NCBI GenBank assembly: GCA_018882735.1
Contig: VERH01000006.1
Location: forward strand, 1 to 45,642
From: Candidatus Nanopelagicaceae bacterium
Lineage (GTDB): Bacteria; Actinomycetota; Actinomycetes; Nanopelagicales; Nanopelagicaceae
DNA length: 45,642 nt
Direction: 5' to 3'
Part shown: positions 32,728-41,088 of the stretch, one piece after another
How the letters are laid out: each line of letters begins with the position of its first letter
How positions within the stretch are numbered: position 1 is the first letter of the stretch
Position numbers and translations under genes: made by a program
The notes under the pieces: generated by a model
The model's database searches: none
What the model was told of the DNA's origin: nothing
What the model saw: only the letters and a program-made list of their open reading frames with translations

Positions 32728-33531
32728 TTGGCAACCGGTGTATTTTCCAGCACTAGAGCAGCAATAAAAGAGCGAACGCTCCGTACTGACCGTTGGTGGT
32801 TACAACCCGCAATTACTGTCGCAGTACTTGTCTCATTCATAATTTATGCAACATTTCGCGCCTTTGAGAATAAGTATTACTTCACTGAGCCGCTGATTTC
32901 GCCTTTCTATTCACCATGTCTCTCTGCGGCATGCGTTGAAGGTGCGGCCCACTTTGGAACTCCATTTAGTGCACTTTCATTATTTGGATTTGCGATTTCA
33001 CCTGCGCTGCTAATTCTTATTTTCCCGCTTGGATTTAGGTTGACTTGTTATTACTACCGCAAGGCTTATTACCGATCATTTTGGATGTCGCCTCCTGCAT
33101 GCGCTGTTGCTGAGCCACATAAGAAATACACCGGTGAGACTCGAGCACCGTTGATATTACAAAATGGACATCGTTGGTTCTTCTACTTTGGATTAATTTT
33201 CAACATCATCCTCACCTATGACGCAATCATCGCTTTTAAAAACCCTGAAGGTGAGTGGGGACATATGAGCGTAGGAACTCTCGTACTTCTTCTTAACGCA
33301 ACTATGTTGTGGCTCTATTCAGCGTCATGCCATACCTGCCGCCACACAATTGGCGGAAGGTTACGTAACTTCTCCAAACATCCACTCCGTTACAAGATGT
33401 GGACGTGGGTCTCAGCTTTAAATGAGCGCCATCCGGTCTATGCCTGGATCTCTCTCATTGTTGTGGCGCTAACCGATTTCTATGTTCGGTTAGTTGCATC
33501 CGGAACTATCACCAACTACTACTTCTTCTAG
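32728..33531 (+). CDS. sdhC: Succinate dehydrogenase membrane anchor subunit
   Basis: A 267-residue membrane protein with five or six hydrophobic segments, encoded just before sdhA and sdhB. It matches the single-gene anchor of actinobacterial Sdh1-type complexes (M. tuberculosis Rv0249c), which pass electrons to menaquinone. Unusual visible features are cysteines in FYSPCLSAACVEGA and the CHTCRHTIGG motif near residue 205, plus several histidines that could ligate haem. The start is TTG 32728 because AGGAGG lies exactly 6 nt before it; the frame is open up to 32608 but that part runs through the tRNA and intergenic sequence. Confidence 0.85.
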   Translation: MATGVFSSTRAAIKERTLRTDRWWLQPAITVAVLVSFIIYATFRAFENKYYFTEPLISPFYSPCLSAACVEGAAHFGTPFSALSLFGFAISPALLILIFPLGFRLTCYYYRKAYYRSFWMSPPACAVAEPHKKYTGETRAPLILQNGHRWFFYFGLIFNIILTYDAIIAFKNPEGEWGHMSVGTLVLLLNATMLWLYSASCHTCRHTIGGRLRNFSKHPLRYKMWTWVSALNERHPVYAWISLIVVALTDFYVRLVASGTITNYYFF

Positions 33532-33539
33532 GCGGAGCG

Positions 33540-35459
33540 ATGGCTAAAGAGACGACTGGAATCAAGGCGAGCGATATCAAATTTGATCGTTATCGCTTCG
33601 ATGTAGTTGTAATCGGCGCTGGTGGCGCTGGTCTTCGCGCTGCAGTTGAAGCACGCCAAGCAGGTCTGCGCGTCGCAATCATCTGTAAATCACTCTTTGG
33701 TAAGGCGCACACTGTTATGGCAGAAGGTGGCGCTGCTGCCGCCATGGGCAATGTCAACGAAAATGATGGTTGGAAAGTTCACTTCCGCGACACGATGCGC
33801 GGTGGAAAGTTCTTAAATAACTGGCGGATGGCTGAACTTCATGCAAAGGAATCACCAGACCGAATCTGGGAACTTGAAACTTGGGGTGCGCTCTTTGATC
33901 GCACTAAAGATGGCCGAATCTCGCAACGTAACTTTGGTGGCCATGAATATCCACGTCTTGCCCACGTCGGCGATCGCACCGGATTGGAATTGATTCGCAC
34001 GATGCAACAACGAATCGTTGCGATGCAACAGAAAGATAAGAAGGAATTTGGTGATGCTGAGAAGTACATAAAAGTATTTGCCGAATTAACCATCACCTCA
34101 ATTTTGAAGGATGGAAATAAGGTTTCGGGTTGCTATGGATATTGGCGCGAGAGCGGCGATGAGGTCCTCTTTGAATCACCTGCGGTAGTCCTTGCAACCG
34201 GCGGAATTGGAAAATCTTTCAAGATCACTTCTAATTCATGGGAGGGAACCGGAGATGGCCACGCGCTAGCTCTTAAAGCAGGTTCTGCCCTGGTTGATAT
34301 GGAGTTCGTCCAATTCCATCCAACCGGCATGGTCTGGCCACCATCGGTGCGTGGAATTCTTGTTACCGAATCAGTTCGTGGCGATGGCGGAGTTCTCACC
34401 AATAACAAGGGTGAGCGCTTTATGTTCAACTACATCCCAGAAGTATTTAAAGATAAGTACGCTGATAATGAAGCCGAAGCCGATCGTTGGTATAAAGATC
34501 AGAACAACAACCGCCGCCCACCTGAGTTGTTGCCGCGTGATGAAGTAGCGCGCGCCATCAACGCAGAAGTTAAAGCAGGGCGCGGCTCAGAACATGGCGG
34601 TGTTTATCTAGATGTCTCAAAGCGCTTACCGGCTGATGAAATTAAGCGTCGCTTGCCTTCGATGTGGCATCAATTTAAGGAACTCGCTGATGTTGATATC
34701 ACCGAACAACCAATGGAAGTCGGCCCAACTTGCCACTATGTAATGGGTGGCGTGAAGGTTGATCCAGATACCGCTGCTGCCTACGGAGTTCCCGGCTTAT
34801 TTGCCGCCGGTGAAGTTGCCGGTGGAATGCATGGTTCAAATCGCCTTGGCGGTAACTCGCTCTCCGATCTTCTCGTCTTCGGGCGTAGAGCCGGCGCTGG
34901 CGCGGCCGAATATGTAAAAGGTTTGAAGGGCAAATCTCCGGAAGTAAGCGATAAAGAGATTGAGAAAGCCCACGATCACATAAATAATCCATTCGATCGC
35001 GATGGCAACGAGAATCCCTATGCTCTTCAACAAGAGCTACAGAACATCACCCAAGATCTTGTTGGAATCATCCGCACGGAAAGTGAATTGAAAGAATCGC
35101 TTAAGAAAATCGAATCAATTCGCGAGCGCTCCAAGAAGGTAAAGGTTGAAGGCGGGAAAGTATTTAACCCTGGCTTCCACTTGGCGATTGATCTTGAGAA
35201 TATGTTGCTCGTTTCTGAGTCAATCGCGCGCTCAGCTCTAGAACGCGAAGAGTCACGTGGCGGGCATACCCGAGATGATTATCCAAAGATGGATCCTGAG
35301 TGGCGCCAGTACAACCACCTCACAACTTGGAGTGGCAAGAAGGTAGAAATCGAAGCTGAGAAGGCGAAGATGCTCCCGGAAGAATTACTAAGCCTCTTTG
35401 AGATGGATGAGCTGAAGAAATATTTCACCGAGAAGGAACTCGCGAAAGGTGGGAAATAA
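33540..35459 (+). CDS. sdhA: Succinate dehydrogenase / fumarate reductase flavoprotein subunit
   Basis: A 639-residue flavoprotein of the TCA cycle and respiratory chain, at the cytoplasmic face of the membrane. The N-terminal dinucleotide fold VVVIGAGGAGLRAAVEA (22-38) binds FAD, and His57 in KAHTVMAEGG is the likely covalent FAD attachment. FHPTGMVWP and HGSNRLGGNSLSDLLVFGRRAG hold dicarboxylate-binding and FAD contacts. The C-terminus is Lys/Glu-rich. The length and order anchor-flavoprotein-iron-sulfur match the M. tuberculosis Rv0249c-Rv0247c complex. An 8-nt gap separates it from sdhC, with GGCGGAG as Shine-Dalgarno. Confidence 0.95.
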   Translation: MAKETTGIKASDIKFDRYRFDVVVIGAGGAGLRAAVEARQAGLRVAIICKSLFGKAHTVMAEGGAAAAMGNVNENDGWKVHFRDTMRGGKFLNNWRMAELHAKESPDRIWELETWGALFDRTKDGRISQRNFGGHEYPRLAHVGDRTGLELIRTMQQRIVAMQQKDKKEFGDAEKYIKVFAELTITSILKDGNKVSGCYGYWRESGDEVLFESPAVVLATGGIGKSFKITSNSWEGTGDGHALALKAGSALVDMEFVQFHPTGMVWPPSVRGILVTESVRGDGGVLTNNKGERFMFNYIPEVFKDKYADNEAEADRWYKDQNNNRRPPELLPRDEVARAINAEVKAGRGSEHGGVYLDVSKRLPADEIKRRLPSMWHQFKELADVDITEQPMEVGPTCHYVMGGVKVDPDTAAAYGVPGLFAAGEVAGGMHGSNRLGGNSLSDLLVFGRRAGAGAAEYVKGLKGKSPEVSDKEIEKAHDHINNPFDRDGNENPYALQQELQNITQDLVGIIRTESELKESLKKIESIRERSKKVKVEGGKVFNPGFHLAIDLENMLLVSESIARSALEREESRGGHTRDDYPKMDPEWRQYNHLTTWSGKKVEIEAEKAKMLPEELLSLFEMDELKKYFTEKELAKGGK

Positions 35460-36221
35460 ATGGCCCGCAAAGTGAAGATGCGCATCTGGCGCGGGGATTC
35501 CAAGAGCGGAGACTTCAAAGATGTCACCGTTGAGGCCAATGAAGGCGAAGTTGTTCTTGATGTAATCCATCGCGTTCAAGCCACCCAGATCTCAGATTTA
35601 GCGGTGCGCTGGAATTGCAAGGCTGGAAAGTGTGGATCTTGCTCGATGGAAATTAACGGTAAACCGCGCCTTGCTTGCATGACTCGAATGAATATGTATG
35701 GCGAAGACGAGACCATTACCGTCACGCCGCTTCGCGCATTTCCGGTCATTAAAGATCTCGTTACTGACGTCTCTTTCAATTACAAGAAAGCCATGGAAGT
35801 TCCGGCATTCGAAGGCCCGGAAGATTTAAAGCCTGGCGAATACCGGATGCAACAAGTCGACGTTGAGCGAAGCCAAGAATTCCGTAAATGTATCGAGTGC
35901 TTCCTCTGCCAAGACACTTGTCACGTCATCCGCGATCATGAAGAGAATAAAAAGTCATTTGCCGGTCCACGATTCTTTATCCGGATTGCCGAGTTGGATA
36001 TGCATCCGCTAGATCGACTACGCAACCGTAAGAAGAAAGCGCAAGAAGAACATGGCCTTGGGATGTGCAACATCACTAAGTGTTGTACTGAAGTTTGCCC
36101 CGAGCACATCAAGATCACCGATAACGCAATCATCCCGATGAAAGAGCGCGTTGTTGATGTTAAATACGATCCGGTTCGCTGGTTAGGTTCAAAGATCCGT
36201 AAGCGCGAGGGAATTGAATAG
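35460..36221 (+). CDS. sdhB: Succinate dehydrogenase / fumarate reductase iron-sulfur subunit
   Basis: A 253-residue subunit carrying three clusters: the N-terminal [2Fe-2S] ferredoxin part with CKAGKCGSCSMEI and a later Cys in RLACMTRM, and the C-terminal part with CIECFLCQDTCH and CNITKCCTEVCPEH for the [4Fe-4S] and [3Fe-4S] centres. All expected cysteines are present. It links FAD in SdhA to quinone at the membrane anchor. The ATG follows the sdhA TAA with no gap, and the stop shares a base with the GTG of the next gene. Confidence 0.95.
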   Translation: MARKVKMRIWRGDSKSGDFKDVTVEANEGEVVLDVIHRVQATQISDLAVRWNCKAGKCGSCSMEINGKPRLACMTRMNMYGEDETITVTPLRAFPVIKDLVTDVSFNYKKAMEVPAFEGPEDLKPGEYRMQQVDVERSQEFRKCIECFLCQDTCHVIRDHEENKKSFAGPRFFIRIAELDMHPLDRLRNRKKKAQEEHGLGMCNITKCCTEVCPEHIKITDNAIIPMKERVVDVKYDPVRWLGSKIRKREGIE

Positions 36222-36565
36222 TGTCGCTAGTTCTACGGTGGGCAGTTCTCGCTGGGGCATTCTGGGTAACAACTCTTATTGTTGATGGAATCCAGATAAA
36301 AGAGGGCGCTTGGAATTACTTCTGGGTCGCTGCCCTATTTGGGCTAATCAACACTTTCATTGGCTCCCTACTTAAACTATTCACACTCCCTGCGGTAATT
36401 CTCACCTTTGGTCTATTCGTCTTCGTAATTAATGCCGCCATGTTGATGCTTACTGATAGATGGAGCGATGTAATCACTATTGATTCTTTTACTTCAGCAC
36501 TAATCGGTAGCTTGCTAATAAGCATTTTTTCAGGGCTCGCAAATAAAATCGTAAAGCGGGCGTGA
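36221..36565 (+). CDS. Small YvlD/PF04020-type membrane protein
   Basis: A 114-residue protein with four hydrophobic segments: LRWAVLAGAFWVTTLIVDGIQI, WVAALFGLINTFIGSLLKLF, LPAVILTFGLFVFVINAAMLML and SALIGSLLISIFSGLAN. It matches the PF04020 family, often labelled 'phage holin family' in databases, though there is nothing phage-like around it. Function unknown; Bacillus YvlD is tied to envelope stress. It starts at GTG 36221, overlapping the sdhB stop by one base, and overlaps the next gene by GTGA, so it is embedded in the sdh transcript. Confidence 0.85.
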   Translation: MSLVLRWAVLAGAFWVTTLIVDGIQIKEGAWNYFWVAALFGLINTFIGSLLKLFTLPAVILTFGLFVFVINAAMLMLTDRWSDVITIDSFTSALIGSLLISIFSGLANKIVKRA

Positions 36566-36900
36566 AGAAACTTCTTGTAATCGCAGCTGGCGGAGTGGCC
36601 GGCTCGCTTACTCGGTATCTCTTTACCGAGTCGCTCACTAGTTACCCAATAGCGATATTTGTAACGAATGTTCTCGGTGTTGCAGTTGCTGGCTCTGTTG
36701 CGTTGCGTTTCAAACCGACTGAATTGAGCCGGCTCTTCTGGATTCCCGGCTTCGCCGGCGCTATGACCACATTCTCGTCGGTCGCAGTCATTCACGGAGA
36801 GCGAAATGACATTCTTGCCATCCTTTACTTCTATGCAATGGTGATAGTAAGTATGTTGATTCTCTGGCTAATTAATCCAAAGCGTGAGTTGATTAAATGA
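36562..36900 (+). CDS. crcB: CrcB/Fluc fluoride channel subunit (first copy)
   Basis: A 112-residue four-helix protein of the Fluc family, dual-topology channels that let fluoride leave the cell. Recognisable pieces are AAGGVAGSLTRYLFTE, VTNVLGVAVAG and GFAGAMTTFSSVAVI. Compared with the next gene it has a less typical N-terminal and middle helix, as usual when two copies form an obligate heterodimer. It starts at GTG 36562 overlapping the previous stop (GTGA) and its stop overlaps the second copy (ATGA). Confidence 0.9.
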   Translation: MKKLLVIAAGGVAGSLTRYLFTESLTSYPIAIFVTNVLGVAVAGSVALRFKPTELSRLFWIPGFAGAMTTFSSVAVIHGERNDILAILYFYAMVIVSMLILWLINPKRELIK

Positions 36901-37226
36901 AGCTCGCACTTTTTCTAATCGGCGCCGGAGTAGGTGCGCCTACTCGCTATGTGATTGATCGATTCTTCCGGGATAGCTATCGCTTCCCTTACGGAATACT
37001 GATAGTTAACGTCGTTGGTTCCTTTCTTCTTGGAGTTATCGCTAATCAAGAGACCGACCTTGCCTTCCTGCTCTTTGGATTTTGTGGTGCGCTCACTACA
37101 TGGTCAGCCTTTGCCCTAGATCTCTTTAATGAGCGAGGCGATAAGAAGCTCTTTGCTGTGAATCTCTTTGGAAACTATCTATTGGGGGTATTTGCGGCGC
37201 TACTTGGCTTATGGATTAGTAGATAA
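36897..37226 (+). CDS. crcB: CrcB/Fluc fluoride channel subunit (second copy)
   Basis: A 109-residue four-helix Fluc protein: IGAGVGAPTRYVIDR, ILIVNVVGSFLLGV with the pore-lining Asn, and GFCGALTTWSAFALD. It is translationally coupled to the first copy. Tandem pairs like this in actinobacteria and Bacillus make heterodimeric, oppositely inserted channels; this is inferred from known pairs. No fluoride riboswitch was seen, but none is expected inside an operon. Confidence 0.92.
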   Translation: MKLALFLIGAGVGAPTRYVIDRFFRDSYRFPYGILIVNVVGSFLLGVIANQETDLAFLLFGFCGALTTWSAFALDLFNERGDKKLFAVNLFGNYLLGVFAALLGLWISR

Positions 37227-37233
37227 TCCGCCT

Positions 37234-37395
37234 ATGTCAGCGAACAATCAGATGCCCTGCGACTTCTGTGGTCAGGCATATGACCCGGTTGCGACGCGGT
37301 GGCTCTGTCCGCATTGCCACTCCAAGACAAATTGTTGTGATGGCGCCCCATGTCCACTGCCAGAACCCGTCACCTTAGAAGCAAAGGGAAATTAA
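37234..37395 (+). CDS. 53-residue cysteine-rich, probable zinc-binding protein
   Basis: A tiny protein with nine cysteine/histidine ligand candidates: CDFCG near residue 9, then LCPHCHSKTNCCDGAPCP (about 25-42). The CPxC...K-x-CC-x-GxPC pattern is reminiscent of small conserved proteins in several bacterial groups, but I cannot name the family. No signal peptide or membrane helix. The ATG at 37234 lies 7 nt after the second crcB, and its stop shares a base with the next gene (TAATG), so it is in the operon. Function unknown. Confidence 0.7.
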   Translation: MSANNQMPCDFCGQAYDPVATRWLCPHCHSKTNCCDGAPCPLPEPVTLEAKGN

Positions 37396-38324
37396 TGAAG
37401 CGAGTAATTGTTCTTCTTATTAGCGCGCTCTTCTTGACTGGATGTAGCGATGCCGAAGAAGCCGTTCCAGAAACTCCTTCCGTTCCACTTTTCTGTGACG
37501 ATACGAAGATTCTGGATTCATTTCCTGAGAAAGTTTCTAATGCAAAGTACATCCCAACCGAATGGGAACCCTCGGAAGGCACAGATCTTTATGCCGCTTA
37601 TAACGCCGGCGGAATCGCTTGCACCTATGGAATCGGTGAAGCTGAAGTTGGCGCAACGATTCTCTGGGCACCTGATTACGGAATTACTTTCACTGACCGG
37701 GAAAAGTTCTGGAAAGAAGCTGGCCAACAAGAAGTAGATCTTCCTGACTTTGATGAAGAGAAGGCTTACTTTCTCTCGCAAGGAACGCAAGGACAAGGCG
37801 AATTCATCGTCTGGCAACTAAATGTCCTAAAGAATGGTTACTGGATCCAAGTTGGCGCCACATTCCTTGGCTCAATCGAAGAAGCGATGCCAATAGTGAA
37901 AGCGGCTTTTGATTCAATTCTTACAACCGAAGAAGCAGCGGCTAAAAATGTAAAGGGTTGCTACTTCTCTGAAGCGAACAATGACTTGTTTATCATGGAT
38001 CTCACTTATCACGATAACTCGACGGTGACTGGAAATCTTGCTTATCAACCATTCCAGAAAGACTCCTCTAAAGGTTCCTTTGTCGGAACCTATGAAAATG
38101 GCATATTGCATGGCGTATATACCTTCACCTCTGAAGGAATGGATTCAGAGCGCGAGCTCTATTTCAAGCGCGATGGCGACGGCTTTGTCCCTGGCTATGG
38201 ACCTGTGGAAGTTATTGACAATAAGTTTGAGAAACTAAAGCGTCCGCTTCAACTCAAGTGGGACAACGTTTATAAGTACAACCCCGGCGAAGAGTGCGCA
38301 ACGGTTATTAAGGGAATTGACTAA
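37395..38324 (+). CDS. Secreted lipoprotein of unknown function
   Basis: A 309-residue protein with a lipoprotein signal: MKRVIVLLISALFLTGCSD, lipobox LTGC with Cys18. The mature part is acidic and has two probable halves: an N-terminal one (about 25-185) with FCDDTKILDSF and repeated aromatic residues, and a C-terminal one (about 200-305) with CYFSEANNDLFIMDLTYHDNSTVTGNLAYQ and FVGTYENGILHGVYTF, which reads like a beta-sandwich in which small-molecule or polymer binding would be plausible. I do not recognise the family. It shares a base with the previous stop and is followed 9 nt later by a sulfotransferase gene. Confidence 0.8.
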   Translation: MKRVIVLLISALFLTGCSDAEEAVPETPSVPLFCDDTKILDSFPEKVSNAKYIPTEWEPSEGTDLYAAYNAGGIACTYGIGEAEVGATILWAPDYGITFTDREKFWKEAGQQEVDLPDFDEEKAYFLSQGTQGQGEFIVWQLNVLKNGYWIQVGATFLGSIEEAMPIVKAAFDSILTTEEAAAKNVKGCYFSEANNDLFIMDLTYHDNSTVTGNLAYQPFQKDSSKGSFVGTYENGILHGVYTFTSEGMDSERELYFKRDGDGFVPGYGPVEVIDNKFEKLKRPLQLKWDNVYKYNPGEECATVIKGID

Positions 38325-38333
38325 GGATTCTTC

Positions 38334-39446
38334 ATGAGTGAGAAGCGCCTAATCATCCATCCCGGATTTCATAAATCTGGTACGACGGCGCTTCAAGAGT
38401 CATTTGCCCTAAACCGTCCACTACTTCGCGAAAACGGAATCCTCTATCCGCCCATTGGAACTAAGGCACATCACCGAGTTGCTTGGGCGCTAACCCAAAG
38501 ACCTTGGGGATGGAGCAAGCGCGGTGGTGAGAAGACACCTCCAAAGACTTGGGAGAAGATGGTTGATCGTATTAAGAGCGCTAAAGAAGAAACAGTAATC
38601 CTAAGTAGCGAATTCTTCTCCGAGTTAGATGGTGAGAAAATTCGGAAAATTAGAAGCGATATTAAAGGAAGAGATATCAAAATCCTCTTCACCTTAAGGC
38701 CGCTCGCGAAACTTCTACCATCCTCCTACCAACAGTATTTGAAGTACGGGATAACTGTTGAATATGAAGATTGGTTGCATGCAATCCTCGATAAGCCTGG
38801 CGAATCAAAGGTTTCGCCGACTTTCTGGAAACGCCATTCCCATGGAAAAGTCGTCGCAAAATGGGTGGATATCTTCGGAAAATCAAATGTAACTCTTCTA
38901 ATAGTAAATGAAGCCCAACCAACATTCCTTTTCAATGAGATAAACAAGTTTCTAAATCTTCCAGCCGGGACAATTAATGCAGCACCGAGCGGAAGTAATC
39001 GCTCACTTACTATGGAAGAAATCTCGCTTCTACTCGAACTAAATCGCCAGTTCCCAAAGGAGCGCGTCTGGGATGAGTATGAGATCTTCATCCGTGCTGG
39101 CTACGTCAAAGAGTTGACGGACTTTGTCCCACCCGCCCCGGACAAGGCGCGCCTATTAACACCACAATGGGCGGTCGATAAGGCAAACGAACTAGGGCGC
39201 GGAATTCAAGAAGAACTGCTCAATTCAGGAGCAAAGATAGTTGGCGACATAGATTCTCTCGGCAATTCGACGATAGCTATTGGACAATCTACATACCCAG
39301 AAACAATCGATATCAAGACGGTAGCAGCAGCGATGCTTGCCTTTGATCAAGAGACAATCAAGAAATTCCCATTTAAGTGGCTCACAAAAGACTTGAAATC
39401 AAGAGCGAAGAAACAAATTAGAGCTAGATCAAGTCGCCTTAGATAA
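38334..39446 (+). CDS. Sulfotransferase-like protein
   Basis: A 370-residue protein with the PAPS-dependent sulfotransferase layout. The 5'-phosphosulfate loop is HPGFHKSGTTALQESF (residues 8-23), and the 3'-phosphate binding part is LFTLRPLAKLLPSSYQQYLKYG (near 120-140, Arg and Ser). A further conserved-looking stretch is LLIVNEAQPTFLFNEINKFLNLP. No signal peptide. It probably transfers sulfate from PAPS to a sugar, lipid or polysaccharide. PAPS could come from CysD/CysNC encoded 16-18 kb upstream. It has its own Shine-Dalgarno (AAGGA, 6-7 nt spacing) and is the last gene of the sdh operon; the convergent peptidase gene ends 2 nt later. Confidence 0.82.
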   Translation: MSEKRLIIHPGFHKSGTTALQESFALNRPLLRENGILYPPIGTKAHHRVAWALTQRPWGWSKRGGEKTPPKTWEKMVDRIKSAKEETVILSSEFFSELDGEKIRKIRSDIKGRDIKILFTLRPLAKLLPSSYQQYLKYGITVEYEDWLHAILDKPGESKVSPTFWKRHSHGKVVAKWVDIFGKSNVTLLIVNEAQPTFLFNEINKFLNLPAGTINAAPSGSNRSLTMEEISLLLELNRQFPKERVWDEYEIFIRAGYVKELTDFVPPAPDKARLLTPQWAVDKANELGRGIQEELLNSGAKIVGDIDSLGNSTIAIGQSTYPETIDIKTVAAAMLAFDQETIKKFPFKWLTKDLKSRAKKQIRARSSRLR

Positions 39447-39448
39447 AT

Positions 39449-40909
39449 CTATCCCCAGAGCGAAGCTACCCACGCTTCAACCTCATCGGGATGGCGCGGC
39501 ATGGCAGAACTTAAATTCTTGTACCCATCTTTTGTGACAAGAACATCATCTTCGATACGTACTCCAATTCCGCGATACTCAGCAGGGAAAAGAGTGTCAT
39601 CAGGGTGGATATAGAAACCAGGTTCAACAGTAACGATCATCCCCTCTTCTAAAACACCTTCGGTATAAGCCTCTTTACGCGCCTGGGCGCAATCATGAAC
39701 ATCCATACCAAGCATGTGACCTGTTCCATGAACAGTCCAACGGCGATGCAATCCGACATCTGCTTTCAATGATTCTTCTGCAGAAATTGGTAATACGCCC
39801 ATCTCTTCCAAGCCCTTAGCTAAGACCGCCATCGCGGCATGATGGAAATCGCGGAACTTTGCGCCTGGTTTTACAGCTTCCATTCCCGCTTTTTGAGCCT
39901 CATATACGAGGGTATAAATCTTTCGTTGCGCCGGAGTGAACTTTCCATTAATCGGCAAAGTGCGAGTGATATCAGCCGTGTACAGCGATTCAACTTCCAC
40001 TCCAGCATCGATAAGAATCAAGTCACCGTTCTTTAGCTCACCATCATTCTTAATCCAATGAAGAATGCAAGCATGTGAACCAGAAGCAACGATGCTGTCA
40101 TAGCCAAGATCATTTCCTTCATATCGTGCTCGAGTAAAGAAAGCTCCCTCAATCAATCGCTCGCCGCGCTTCTTACCAATAGCAATAGGAATAGCCTTAA
40201 TCATGTCCTCGAAACCGCGATGAGTTGCATCTACTGCTCGCTGCATCTCATCTATTTCAAACTTATCTTTTACTAAGCGAGCTTCAGATAACCAGACCAG
40301 AAAATCCTTATCACCCTCAGATTTTTCAACAAGTTCATCAACCTGTGAATCTTGATCACGAACAGTAAGCGAATCCTTTTTAGAAGAGAGAAAATCTTCT
40401 AGATCATCAATATGTCTTACCTTTATTTCATAAGCAAATTCAGTCTCTTCTAGTGTCATACGGCGACCAATCCAGAATTCACCATGCTTAGGATTGCGGT
40501 AGAACTCATCGCTATTTTCACGAACGGAGCGAGGGTGAATAAATAGCAAAGACTCATGTCCGGAACCATTTGGTTCCAAGACCAAGACAGATTCAGGAAC
40601 CGCATCAGTTCCATTAATTCCAGTCAGCCAGGCAAAGGCTGAGTGTGGACGGAAGCGATAGTCGCTGTCATTGCTTCGAACTTTAAAAGTTCCGGCCGGA
40701 ATCACCAGGCGCTTATTTGGAAAGGCTTTCGACAAACTCTCGCGCCTTGCGACGGCATAAGTAGTTGCAGGACTCTTCTTTAGCCCATCAAGTGGTGAGG
40801 GAGCCCAACCTTGCTCCATGAACTTTTTTAACGGCTCAGGAGTAGGAATGTCATGGGGGCGAAGGTTCTTCTTCTTTTCTGCCTTTTCATTTGCCTTATC
40901 GAAGGTCAT
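39449..40909 (-). CDS. pepP: Xaa-Pro aminopeptidase (M24B)
   Basis: A 486-residue metallopeptidase that removes the N-terminal residue before proline. The N-terminal AMP_N domain (about 40-200) is followed by the 'pita-bread' domain with the five metal ligands in order: Asp in LILIDAGVEVES, Asp in YTADITRTLP, His in GTGHMLGMDVHD, Glu in TVEPGFYIHP and Glu in IGVRIEDDVLV. All are present, so it should be active with Mn2+ or similar. The first 30 residues are highly charged. TACGCT (40916-40921) ends 6 nt before the ATG. Likely a role in peptide turnover and amino-acid scavenging. Confidence 0.93.
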   Translation of the reverse strand: MTFDKANEKAEKKKNLRPHDIPTPEPLKKFMEQGWAPSPLDGLKKSPATTYAVARRESLSKAFPNKRLVIPAGTFKVRSNDSDYRFRPHSAFAWLTGINGTDAVPESVLVLEPNGSGHESLLFIHPRSVRENSDEFYRNPKHGEFWIGRRMTLEETEFAYEIKVRHIDDLEDFLSSKKDSLTVRDQDSQVDELVEKSEGDKDFLVWLSEARLVKDKFEIDEMQRAVDATHRGFEDMIKAIPIAIGKKRGERLIEGAFFTRARYEGNDLGYDSIVASGSHACILHWIKNDGELKNGDLILIDAGVEVESLYTADITRTLPINGKFTPAQRKIYTLVYEAQKAGMEAVKPGAKFRDFHHAAMAVLAKGLEEMGVLPISAEESLKADVGLHRRWTVHGTGHMLGMDVHDCAQARKEAYTEGVLEEGMIVTVEPGFYIHPDDTLFPAEYRGIGVRIEDDVLVTKDGYKNLSSAMPRHPDEVEAWVASLWG

Positions 40910-40915
40910 GCTCTG

Positions 40916-40921
40916 AGCGTA
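40916..40921 (-). promoter_or_regulatory. -10 element of pepP
   Basis: TACGCT on the minus strand, 6 nt before the pepP ATG; same spacing and sequence as the element before the glycosyltransferase operon at 5445-5450. Confidence 0.45.
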
Positions 40922-40972
40922 CTAGTTACCGATTCCAGCTTGAAATAAGGGCGGTAAACTTCCCCGGTAATT

Positions 40973-41064
40973 GGAGACGTCGCATAGCCCGGTCTAGTGC
41001 GCCTCACTGCTAATGAGGTTTTCCCGAAAGGGAATCGGAGGTTCAAATCCTCTCGTCTCCGCCA
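40973..41064 (+). tRNA. tRNA-Ser (anticodon GCT)
   Basis: A class II tRNA: acceptor GGAGACG/CGTCTCC, anticodon stem CCTCA/TGAGG with loop CTGCTAA (anticodon GCT, reads AGC/AGT), variable arm TTCCC-GAAA-GGGAA, T arm GGAGG-TTCAAAT-CCTCT, discriminator G, CCA encoded at 41062-41064. Confidence 0.97.
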
Positions 41065-41088
41065 GAAGAGAAACATCAAGGAGAAATC

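Noticed and set aside
36221-36565. Phage holin as sign of a prophage remnant
   Set aside because: PF04020 proteins are ordinary small membrane proteins often mislabelled 'holin'; no integrase, capsid, lysin or att repeats are nearby and the gene is embedded in the sdh operon.
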